The notes beneath the pieces were generated by a model that worked only from the letters and a program-made list of their open reading frames with translations, ran no database searches and was not told the DNA's origin. Positions 23,826-34,600 of a DNA stretch of 64,000 nucleotides are shown piece by piece. Position numbers and translations under genes: made by a program. This stretch comes from Anaeramoeba flamelloides (taxonomy: Eukaryota > Metamonada > Anaeramoebidae): NCBI GenBank assembly GCA_027625915.1, contig JANTQA010000070.1:3415001-3479000 (forward strand), in the 5' to 3' direction. Every line of letters starts with the position of its first letter. Within the stretch, counting starts at the first letter, position 1.

Positions 23826-24302
23826 CAGTAGTGTAAATAACCCAAGTTGACAACCTTTAACCCATTACAAAAATTTAACTCGTGTTTTTTTTTTTCAGAC
23901 TTGGGTATTGGAAGACCAGAAATCACTTATAGATTCTTGGTTCAGATCAAAATTGAATTTAGAGGTTAGATCTTTGATTAATCGAAATCGCACAATTATT
24001 TTTAATGATTTTGTTTCAAAAATTTCATAATATATACAAAATTTGAGAGAATAAATGATTTTTGTATAAAAATTCAAAAAATGAAATTATGCTCATTTTT
24101 TTGTCAAAAAATTAACATTTTATTCTTCCAGTATCTTCATAATTCTTTTTTAAAATTTATTTAAAGAACCCTATTTCTTGTTTATATACTGTTTCCAACC
24201 CATTGATTTGTTTCTTTTATTTAGAGAGTCATCCAATGTTTTTTGCATGATTTAAATTTTAGTAATGGGTTAAAATAAAAAACACGGGTTAGTTACAGCA
24301 CA
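23826..24302. repeat. Short element with inverted ends
   Basis: The left end has gtgtaaataaccca and tttaacccattac; the right end is the diverged reverse complement, gtaatgggttaaa and gggttagttacagc. About 470 bp, with no coding capacity. Confidence 0.45.
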
Positions 24303-24799
24303 TTATTTGGAATAAAAATTGTCAAAAAAATTATTTTAATAAATAATAATATCTATTATGAGGTGAGAATTCAAGTCAGTGATCTTATGTATTCATCTCA
24401 ATTATGAAGTTAAATAAAGAAAATCATCTAAAATAGAATTTGTCAGAGAGTTTTTTTTTTATCATTTTTGATTTCAACAAATTTATTTGTAAGGGTGATC
24501 TTTCTCTATTTTGTATTCTAAAAGAAAAACTATTTTTTATTCAAATACACACCTTCTGGGGTCTATTTTTTTGGTTTATTCTTTGATTAATTTCACTCAT
24601 TCATATAAACATATTTCAAGAACAAAAACTTAATTGGATAAAACCATAATTCATTCAAAAAAAAAAAATTTTCCAAAAAATTGAAAAATTTAAGATTCCA
24701 CTCTGAATTAGTTTGTTTCTTTTCACAAATAGATAAGTGGATGGTTATTTTGGTTTTCAAAGTTTCAATATCCCATGTCACTCAAAAAAATCTTTTTTT

Positions 24800-24914
24800 G
24801 ATTTTTTATACTTTTTACCTTTTCCAAATTTCCCTTCTTAAGTTACTTGGGCTCTATGTTCCTTCTCTTTTTGTTTTTTTAGGTGTTTGGGAAAGGTAAA
24901 AAGTATAAAAAATC
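24800..24914. repeat. 29-bp-arm hairpin
   Basis: The arm gattttttatactttttacc at 24800 onward is repeated as its reverse complement, ending at 24914, with one mismatch over 29 bp and a ~57-bp loop. It lies just before a GC-richer island. It could be a mini-MITE or part of a structured RNA. Confidence 0.7.
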
Positions 24915-24929
24915 ATTATAAGAATTGGT

Positions 24930-25150
24930 TGACCTGATCATGACTAACCCAACCAAACTTGTTCTTGATCAGATCTTCGACGAATTGAGCTGGACTTATG
25001 CAACTGAACTGAATCCAACGAATGCGATCTGAAGCCAACCAAAGTGAACCGAATTGAACTTTCCGTACTATCTGTCGAGTCGTTACTTTGACTGGGTTTT
25101 TTGCTGTCGAGTCGGTATCTTGTACTGGGATTTTGCGAAAACAAGATTTG
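24930..25150. other. GC-richer island of unknown nature
   Basis: About 220 bp with far fewer A/T runs than any other intergenic stretch. It is rich in gaac/gaatt/gatc words, with ctgtcgagtcg repeated at 25073 and 25103. Two minus-strand frames stay open across it (24916-25221 and 24944-25144), but neither gives a recognisable protein. It could be an ncRNA, a coding relic or imported DNA. Confidence 0.4.
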
Positions 25151-26040
25151 GGAAACTTACAAAAAAAAAAAAAAAATAAAAAAAAAAGCAAAGCAACTGA
25201 AAAGAAAATTTCGAAAACCAAATCTTATTCTTAAAAACCAGAGCTTTTTAGATTCAACCCATCTATAAAGTTCTAAATCAAAATTTAATAAACAGCCTTT
25301 TTCATTTGATCTATAGTTGTTCAAATATTTAGAACTCTTTATTAAAACAACCTATGGTGGCGATCCAAAAAAAACGACATAAAAGGAAACAACCACCAGC
25401 CCATTCAACACTTGGGGCACAAAACAAACTTTTCACTGAAGTTTTTTCTTTTTTCTATTATTTTTTGACTCTCTTTCATTTCTTGCTTTTCTTTCTCTTT
25501 TTCTTGTCTTTTTTCCGAAATAATTTATTCTTTTCATTTTTTAAAGAAAAGATATCCTTTGAGCTGTAATCCTGCTTACATTACAGTTAGGATAAAAAAA
25601 ACCCTAAATACAATTTTAGAGTTTCAGGCAAATAGGAGGAAATTTTGTTGAATCACCTCTGCTCAACAATAAAAAAAAAAAAAAAAAAATCTTTTTTTTT
25701 CAGTGAGGTTGTTGCAATTATACTTTTTCCAAATGGTAGAATGTACTTCTTCCTTCATTGTAAATAAAAATAAACAGGTTAACCTTTTGTTTAGTTTTCA
25801 ATTGGTCACAAATGTGAATTCTTGATTTCAAAAAATAGAATCAAATTAATAAATTTGTTTAGATGTGGTCAAATCATCCGTTTCATACAGTATAACACAA
25901 ATAACAAAAAAAAATTTCAAGATCTTGAATATACTTCATTTTATTTTGAAAAAATATACGACCTTCAAATAAAGATTTTTTTCGCTCTTTCAATGAACAA
26001 ATTCAAGGATGAAAATAAAAAAAACACAGAGTGAAATATA
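25151..26040. other. 3' side of actin, no gene recognised
   Basis: A short plus-strand frame at 25354-25569 starts with a basic segment (MVAIQKKRHKRKQPP) but ends in Phe/Leu homopolymer translation; it is not called. Nothing else is seen. Confidence 0.35.
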
Positions 26041-27174
26041 TTAAAAACATCTTCTGTGGACAATGGATGGACCAGATTCTTCATATTCTTGGCTTGAGAT
26101 ACACATGTTTTGGAAAGTGGAAAGGGAAGCAAGGATGGATCCTCCAATCCAAACGGAGCATTTTCTTTCTGGTGGGGCAATAACTTTAACTGTGCCGATC
26201 ATTGATAACGCGCTGCAATTAAGTTCCTTCCTCAATCTTTCGGACAATCCTGTGAACATGGATGTCCCACCTGATATGACCACGTTGTGATAGAGATCTT
26301 TTCTTATGTCCACATCACATCTCATCGCTGAGTTGTATGTGGTTTCGTGGATACCCGCTTGTTCCATACCGATGAGTTGTGGTTGGAAAAGAGCTTCTGG
26401 ACATCTAAACCTTTCGTTACCAAGTGTAAATACTTGACCGTCTTGAGTTTCATAATTTTTTTCAATGGAGGACGATTCGGAGGCAATGAACATCTCTTCG
26501 TCAAAGTCAAGGGGAACATAGCACAATTTATTTTTGATGTCTCTGACAATTTCTCTATGAGCTGTGGTGGTGAGTGAGTATCCTCTTTCGGAAAGGATCT
26601 TCGTCAAGTACTCTGTTAAATCTGCTCCACCTACGTCTAAACTCTTAATGGCATATGGGAGTGCATATCCTTCATAAATTGGTACAGAATAGGTGCGATC
26701 ATAGCCAAATTCAACCATCATGCCTGTGGTTCTTCCTGAGGCATAAAGAGCCAGCGTAGATGTGTTGCCAAGGTGCGCAGCAGGTACCTTAAAGGTTTCA
26801 AACATTATTTCTGTCATCTTTTCTTTGTTGGCCTTTGGGTTAAGTGGAGTTTGGGTTAAAAGAATTGGATATTGTTCTGGGGCAACTCTTAATTCGTTCT
26901 TGAAAACATGACTCCAAATTGATTCCATATCGCCCCAGTCAGTAATAATACCTTTCTCGATTGGGTGTTTCAGAGAAAGGATACCTCTTTTTTTTTGGGC
27001 TTCCTCGCCAATGTAAAATTCTTTTTCAGTTTGTTTTTGATCTGCCAGATCAGCATTTTTTTCTCTTCCTACAATAGATCTGAAAACAGCGCTTGGTGAA
27101 TCATCGCCAGCAAAACCCGCTTTAATATTATACGTTCCATTCTCGATTACACACGCACACCATTCTTCGGTCAT
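26041..27174 (-). CDS. Divergent actin with altered nucleotide site
   Basis: Single-exon, 377 residues, full-length actin fold. Landmarks are KAGFAGDD near the start, [37 protein letters not shown] [60 protein letters not shown] and the C-terminal [11 protein letters not shown]. It is a conventional-actin relative, not an ARP with inserts. The phosphate loops are changed: residues 11-16 are ENGTYN against DNGSGM, and residues 155-162 are EFGYDRTY against DSGDGVTH. The catalytic Gln137 position is Thr138 and His161 is Tyr162. His73, normally methylated, is Lys74. The DNase-I loop is replaced ([15 protein letters not shown]). ATP binding or hydrolysis is therefore doubtful, although the frame is intact and clearly under protein constraint. 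A hairpin element sits about 190 bp upstream. Confidence 0.95.
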   Translation of the reverse strand: MTEEWCACVIENGTYNIKAGFAGDDSPSAVFRSIVGREKNADLADQKQTEKEFYIGEEAQKKRGILSLKHPIEKGIITDWGDMESIWSHVFKNELRVAPEQYPILLTQTPLNPKANKEKMTEIMFETFKVPAAHLGNTSTLALYASGRTTGMMVEFGYDRTYSVPIYEGYALPYAIKSLDVGGADLTEYLTKILSERGYSLTTTAHREIVRDIKNKLCYVPLDFDEEMFIASESSSIEKNYETQDGQVFTLGNERFRCPEALFQPQLIGMEQAGIHETTYNSAMRCDVDIRKDLYHNVVISGGTSMFTGLSERLRKELNCSALSMIGTVKVIAPPERKCSVWIGGSILASLSTFQNMCISSQEYEESGPSIVHRRCF

Positions 27175-27367
27175 AATTAGACTTGAAACTAGATTAAAAA
27201 AAATGAATACTAAATTTCAAGAATTTTATTTTTTCTCATTTTGATTTGTAATTCATTTTTCTTTAATTGGAAAATGGCCCAATTTGTTTTGTAGAGGGAT
27301 TGTTTCTTGGGTTTTTATGGGGTACACCATATAATATCTTTGAAATTATTTTGGTAATTGGTAGCAA

Positions 27368-27590
27368 ATTTTTTTTGAAAAAAGATGAGAAATTACTTAA
27401 AAAAATGAGTTTTTTTTTGTTTTTTTGAATAACGAAAAAGTCAGAATACATAAGCTATCAATATTATGAGACAACCATTGACTAATTGTGGTTTTATGGT
27501 GTCCGTATACTTTCTTTTCAGTTATTCAAAAAATCAAAAAAAAACTCATTTTTTTAAGTAATTTCTCATCTTTTTTCCAAAAAAATTTTC
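27368..27590. mobile_element. Foldback hairpin element upstream of actin
   Basis: The arms 27368-27432 and 27522-27590 are near-exact reverse complements (gaaaaaagatgagaaattac ... gtaatttctcatcttttttc), with a ~90-bp loop. It is MITE-like, about 220 bp, with no coding capacity. It could affect actin transcription, but that is only positional inference. Confidence 0.75.
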
Positions 27591-27629
27591 TAATGGCTAT
27601 TTCTCTTTACAGTAAGAACAAATAACATC

Positions 27630-27820
27630 TTAAGGTTTACAACCCCAGAAATTTGAAAAATGGAGATCTTGTATTGGGTTTGGAAACTTCTTATTACGTT
27701 CTTTGCTGATTATTCCGAACTTGGTAGGGGGTTTTTCCGAGTGGTACAAAAAGAGAATTTATATGAGACAAATTATTTTTTTTATTTTTTCCGAATTCCA
27801 AATTGAAGAGTTTAGTACTA
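27630..27820. repeat. Single arm of the 3.2-kb foldback family
   Basis: Matches one arm of the element at 3203-3968: aaggtttacaa(c/t)cc, cttggta, gtggtacaaaaag, gaattccaaattgaagag. It is diverged. Confidence 0.55.
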
Positions 27821-27899
27821 AAATGTTTGAAGGCAAGTTAAAATAAAAATGTTCAGAAAATTTTAATCCAATGTTTCAAAATAAAAATCTTATTAGCTA

Positions 27900-28310
27900 T
27901 TTCTCGAAGACCAATACAATACAACAGATCAAAGAAACCAACAATAAACCATAAGAAAATATATTATGGTTTCTTAATGTTCTATTATTAAAATTGAATT
28001 TCGAAAAATGAAGGATCAAATCGAAAATTTGACTCGAAAAATAGAGTAAATTTTTGAGAAATTTTAGTTTATCAAAAAACAAAAAATTCTACAAATAAAA
28101 CTGAGAATATATACGAAATATTTTGAACAAATTGATCTAAACTGAAAATTTCAAGATGTTTACTTTCAAAATTGAATTCAACAGAATAGTATACTATTCT
28201 GTTTTGTCCTGGATTTTGCCTTGAAACACGAAGAAAAAAAAAACATGAATTAGATTTTGAAATATCGAGTAAAGGCTTGTTGGTTGAGGTAATTTTGATC
28301 ACTGTTTTTT
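27900..28310. repeat. Interspersed repeat family R1, copy 2
   Basis: Same orientation and block order as 12130-12540. It adjoins the single foldback arm, hinting that both belong to a larger old element. Confidence 0.65.
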
Positions 28311-28429
28311 TTTTCTGAAATTCAAATTGAAGAGTGCCAGGTTAATAGACTATAATGTAATTTAATAATTAAGTGTTGTTTTTGTATTGTTTTTTGAAAT
28401 AATACAACTTTATTAATTAGTTATTAATT

Positions 28430-28588
28430 TACAGTCAGTTTCAAATTTAAGTCACAAATTAATACCAAACTAAAAAGATTTTTTTGAACAAATCATTTTA
28501 CTCGAATCCAAAAGTGTATTTTAATTTGATATTTTTGTGTGCCTTAAATTTCCTTGAAAGTTTGTATCTTAAAAGAGGAACTGACTTT
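28430..28588. mobile_element. TA-CAGTCAG foldback MITE, copy E (shortened)
   Basis: Starts TACAGTCAGTTTCAAA and ends GGAACTGACTTT. It is about 160 bp because part of the left arm is missing, and it is the most decayed copy. Confidence 0.75.
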
Positions 28589-28744
28589 CGATATTTTTTC
28601 AACAAATAAGTTGATGGATAAAGAAGGTTATGTTTTGAATTTCTACTTTATAAATGATTATTTCAGGTTTATTTGATATTTCTTATACATCTTTATCTTT
28701 TATTGCCGTTATTTATTATCTATTTTTTTTATTTAATTTGATAA

Positions 28745-28947
28745 TACAGTCAGTTCCACTTTTAAGGCACAAACTTCCAACAAAATTTAATGCACAAAAA
28801 AAATCTCAAATTAAGGCACAAAATTTGGAATTTTCTTTTTTAACAAATTATTTTAAACAAAATTTGAATTTTCTACCTTAATTTGAGATTTTTTTTGTGC
28901 ATTAAATTTTGTTGGAAGTTTGTGCCTTAAAATTGGAACTGGCTGTA
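28745..28947. mobile_element. TA-CAGTCAG foldback MITE, copy F
   Basis: Starts TACAGTCAGTTCCAC and ends GGAACTGGCTGTA, with arms nearly symmetric. It lies 157 bp after copy E. Confidence 0.85.
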
Positions 28948-31651
28948 TATTATTAATATTATTTAAAAAAAAAATGTTTAATAATTAAATTCTTCATTTT
29001 TTTTTTTTAGTATTATTTTTTTTTCACCTCTCTTGAAATTCTTCTGTAACTTATTTATGAATATTAAAATATTAAAAAAGTACATTTTTTATATCTTATA
29101 AGCGTATCAATAATATTTTCTTGATAATTCTTTTGAATGTTCATAAATCAAAATCTCTCTTTATTTTGTAGAATTTTTAACTATTATTTGATTTATTTAA
29201 AACATTTTTTTAAAAGATTTACTTGGATTTAACTCAACAATCTACAAAATATATCAGAACGGTACAATCAAAGTATAACTTGTTTTATTGTTTTTACAAT
29301 CTTGAAAATGTACTTTTTTGGCGAATTATAACAAATCTTTGAATTGAAAAACATTATTTTTTGGGTGTTTACAAGATTAATTTATCATTTTTATTTTAAA
29401 ACCTAATTAATTTTAAGAAAATATAAAATTATTTAGAATTGTGATATCCTATCAGAACGTATGCAATTGTAAATCATTACAATTATTCCCTTATCAGTAT
29501 TAATAATTAATTCGAATTTATTTCTTTATAGAGGTACTCAAGTAATTTTAATATATTATTTAATTATCAAAATAATAATTTATAAATACATAGATCTTTC
29601 AAAAATAATTAGTTTTCATAAAAATAAAAAAAAAATGAAAATAAAAGAGTGATTCGATCAAAAGATAATTTACGAATGGCTTGGATTCAGTTGACAGATT
29701 GATTGAACTTTTTTATGTGCGAAAATCATCAATTAAAAGTAAAGCCTTGAATTCCACCAATCATTATCATATTAGATTTACTTTTATAGAAATAAACTCA
29801 TGAGAATATAAATCATTAAACAGATTTTATTTTTTTAATTCTAAATGCTCAAAATAATAATTTTTTAACAATAGCAGTTTTAATCCAAAATAGTTGATAA
29901 AAGGTTTAATATAACAAATATGTGATAGAACCCAAGATTCCAACTCCTTTTTCTTTCTTTTTTTTTTTTGACAAGTTTATATTGTTCCCTTTAAATTGAA
30001 ATGCATGTTTAATTTGAGTAATATACTGATACCAAAAGTATTCGTTTTGACTTTTTAAGGCATTTTACAATTGTTTCAAATATAATATTTTTTACTTTTA
30101 TGTTTTTTTTGGATTTTTAATATTTAATCAAAGACCCTAAAAACAATTTATGAAATTTTTTTACAGCATAAAATGAAATGCCATAATAGTGTGAAGATAT
30201 AAGAACAAAAGTTAAACCATTTAGCATTTCACAAGGTAGATAAAACAAATCATCTAAACACTCTATTGTGGTTTTATTTTGAGAAAATAAAAATTTTATA
30301 AATTGTATTCATACAAGCCTTTTGAAGACTAAAAACCAACAAGACGCAACCAAAATAATAAAATACTGCTATCTAATGCTCTTTTAAGAACTTTTAAAAA
30401 GTGATAATATTGGCCTTATGAAGGTACCCCCTTAAATTGTATTTTAATTACATTTACAACTATTTTACTAATTGAATGTTTAAAGAGACATTTGATCCAG
30501 GAGATCTAAAAATGATTTAGTAACAATAAGGAAACACTATAATTTTATTCTTCTTGGGGTTAAATCCTAATACTGTAATTGATTAAAAATCTTAATTTTG
30601 ATTTTGTGAATTTTTCAAAATATTTTTTCCAAAATTAGAACAAAATTCAAAAAGTGGGAACCAAAAACTTTTCAAAAGTAATTTTCAAACAGATTAAAAG
30701 AGCGAACTAAATTTGTTGAGTAACATTTGGGAAAACTTAATTTTAAAAATCACTTACCTTCTAATTTTTTGTAAATAATTTAAAGTAACAAGTTTTTTGT
30801 TCATACTTTATTACAGTGAATGTTTTTCTGACGAAAAAGATTATTATAACTCGGAGTGTCTTTATTCTTGGGATAATGGAAAAGAATTTTGTCGAAAAAA
30901 ATGAAAATAATTTTAATTTTTAAAAAATAATTTTGACTTGTTTCAAAATTATTAAAAGTTGAATACAATGTCATAAAACTGGTAATTTTGAAAAATTTAA
31001 TTCAGACTTTCTCAAATTAAAAAACAATTTTCTTTTATACTTTGCGATCATTAAAATCGTCGTCAGTTGTTTTGGTAAGTTTAAAATGGACTTTAACAGA
31101 ATTTTTTTTTCTGAGAAACGGAATAGAATGGTAATTAATTGAAAATAAGAACACTAATCTGAAATTGGTAATTTTAAACGAGTTTATTATTTTGGTATGG
31201 TTACCTTCGAGAGAATGATTTTACTGGTTTTTTTGAAAATTTCACAAATGATCTTTGCATTTGACACAAATGTGATTGGAAAAAAAAAATAATAAAGTCC
31301 AAATAGAATCTGGGACAAAAAAGAAATGTTCAAAATAAAAACAAACATTCTTGAGGTTGAAAGTTTCACTCCAAAATCAATTTTGCGAGTATTTTTTCAA
31401 AAATATTTCATAATTGAGTAAATCTTGGGTTAATAAAAGTAAAACCAACTCTAAATTGATTTTACTTGGGATTTCCCTCAATACCAAAATTAGAAAATTC
31501 GAATTCCTGTTCAAAAAAATGCAAAATTTTACGGGTTTAAAATTTATATTTCATTTTTTTTGAGTTTTGAGTAAACTTCAAATATTGTTTTATTGAACAT
31601 AGTCTTTTTGTCTTGAACAAACCAAACAATTTCCAAGTGAAAAATTAAACA
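28948..31651. other. Gene-free stretch before the PAS/RGS gene
   Basis: 2.7 kb of AT-rich sequence; no gene or RNA recognised. Its right end should hold the promoter of the gene starting at 31652. Confidence 0.4.
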
Positions 31652-34600
31652 ATGGGACAGACGTCAAGCACATTTGACAATATACCAAAGCTGAGCAAAA
31701 AAAAACTCGCAGCTCGGATCAAAAAATTGGATCACAACAATGAAAACATCTTGCTTGTTCTTCCATCGACTATTATTATCGAGGCAAACAAAAAAGCGAT
31801 TGATTTGTTAGGAGCGACAAAAAAAACAATAATTAACAAATCTATCAAGAACTTTCTGCCCAAGAACCAGCCACATTTGTATTATTCGACGGAGACTTTT
31901 TTATTGGAAATGGGAAAAAAAATTACCAAAACAAAATATCGTTATTTGGATATTATCTTTGCATTAAAAAAATTGGATAAACCAAACAAAGATATTCGAC
32001 CCCCAAACGATGAGGAAACCAAAAAAGAAGATGAAAACGAAAAAGGAAAACAAAAATTAAAAAAAAATCGAGAAAAAGAAAGAAACAAGAGAAACAAAAA
32101 AAAAAAAAAAAAAAAAAAAAAAAGAAACAAAAATTGAAAAAGTTAATTTGGGTAAATGCAGTGATCATCCCCTTTTTAGTAAATTTCAAACTTTATTATG
32201 AAATCTGGTTTAGGACCACAGCAAAGCCAAAATCTCTAATTCGAAAAGGAGGGACGATTCAGCACTTGACGGAAAAATGTTATAATTTACAAAAAGAAAC
32301 AAAGAAAATCCAGAAAAAGTTCCACAATTTCCCCTTGGATGAAAAAATGGAAAAAATTTCAAAACCTCTGAAGGACTGTGTTTCCAAAAACAATTCGTTG
32401 TATTCCCAAATCGAAAAAATTAAAACACAGGCCAAAGAGATAAGGAATTTAATTTGCTTAAGATCGGTCTCCTTTTTAAATGAAATCAATGCAAGAAACG
32501 AAAACGAAGGCGTTGATCAAAATGATGGCCAAACAGCGAAGAAGAATACGCCAAGCCAGGATCTTCAGCAAAGTATAAGCTGCCAAGAAGAGATCAATAA
32601 TTATCTCAAGGAATTAAATTTCAAAAATAAAAAGCTGGAGTTTGAAATCAAAAAAAGACACGGGACAAGTATCTCAAGCCAAATAATGTATCGTGTCCAA
32701 TCAATAACAACCAAATCAAACAAATTTTTACAAGAAAAAAAAAGGATCGTCAACGAATTAGAAGTTATTGACAGAGAAACTACGAAAAAAACGCTCCTAT
32801 TTGAAACGCTTTACCAAAGACATTACCAAATGATCTCAAAATTGGAAAACTTTCAAATACTAGTCAATGTGGAGGCAGGTTTAAATAAAATGTTAGATGA
32901 TTCTAAAAAGAATATTAATTTTATTTTAAATCTATTGAAATCAAATAAAATTGACAACCAATTACAAAGCGATCGCCTCACTTTGTCAAACCAGCTGAAA
33001 AAAATCACTCATAAAAACAACCAATTAATTATTGAAATTAATAAAATAAAATCCCATTACCAGGAGTTCAAGGATTCAACAGAATCAGATTTGCTTAATT
33101 TATTGTCGGTAAGTTTGCTTATCATTGTTATTTGATTCACTAACTTTTACTTTTTTCAATTTTCTTCCATTGTCTGTTTGTTTATTTTAATTATTATCAT
33201 TATTATTTGTTTTTGTTTCCCAACCATTATTTTTTTAACACAGCATTTTTCAAATTGTTTTTGAACCTCTCACAAACTCTCACAAAAAAAATTGAAAAAC
33301 GAAATTTTGTATAAAGAAAATTAAAAATCAATTTTTTGTTATTTTAGTGAATATAATACATATCTTGAAAATAAATATTTATTTTTGTTTTGAATCACTA
33401 ATATAATATATTTTGAGATTTGTATTTCAAAAAACTGGACAGAAAACCAGGAAAATTTTTTCACATGATTTTACAAATAGAAATTAACTTGTGAATTCCT
33501 GTAAACCAAAATTTCAAGACCACCTGTACGGGTTTAATAGTGTGCTTGAAGCAATATAAAATTTTATATTTTTTACTCTCTTTTTCACAAGATTATCCCA
33601 AATAATTTGTTAATTGTTAACAAAAAATCACAAAAAATGGAACAAGGGTTGAGAGTGGTTCAAAATTTTGTGTTATCAATTGCTAAAACAAACCAATTCA
33701 ACTTATTTGTGAATTTTTGTGAACAATTATTTTTTTTTGACAATAAATCAAAATGAAAATACTATGGGTGTGAGTGTTTGTACAAAAAATATTTAAAACA
33801 TAATCGTAAATTCCATTTTTGTTTTTTTTTTGAAAAAAAATTCAATTAATTCCCATTCAATTTAGAATATAATATACTTTTTATTCCGATTTGAAATTTT
33901 TTTACAACTCGCATTTTTAGATTTTTAAAATTTTATAATTCTAATATATTCATTTTAAAAATTTTTAGAATAATCCTTAATACAATCATTATTCTTCAAT
34001 CGACCTATTTTCAGTTCATATTTAAAGATTTTTTTTTGCCACACTTTTTAATTCGAATTATATCATTTTTTAGGAGTCGAATTTTAAACTCTGAAAATAT
34101 ACTGTTATTTCAATTTTAATCTTTGAAAAATTAAATTCGTAACTCACATATGGGAAATTTTCGATTCAGAGTATTTGTAACCATTCAAGATTTTTAAGAA
34201 ACTCATATACGTAAAGGCTTTGATCGTTTAGATTATTACTTTTCCCCTTTATTTGATTCTGATAATTTTTGTCTTTCTTTTAATAATATTCAAATATAAA
34301 TTAAAATTGACTAAATCAATACAAATAAATTCAAAAAAATTTTTACAAGTTTTTAGTTAAATTTCCATTTTTTTAATTATCTAGCTTTGAAGAAAGATTC
34401 AAATGGGTTTAAATTTCAAGATACTTTTAACAATTTGTTGATTTTTGAAATGTTCTTTCTGTATTAAAACCGTTAGGAAAGTAGAGTTGCCAGATTATTA
34501 AAAATGAAAATTGAACAAAAAATTTATTTACATTTTTTGGAATTTGTCATTAAATAAATTACCCATATAAAAGTCCAAACAAGATCAATGAAGATTTAAA

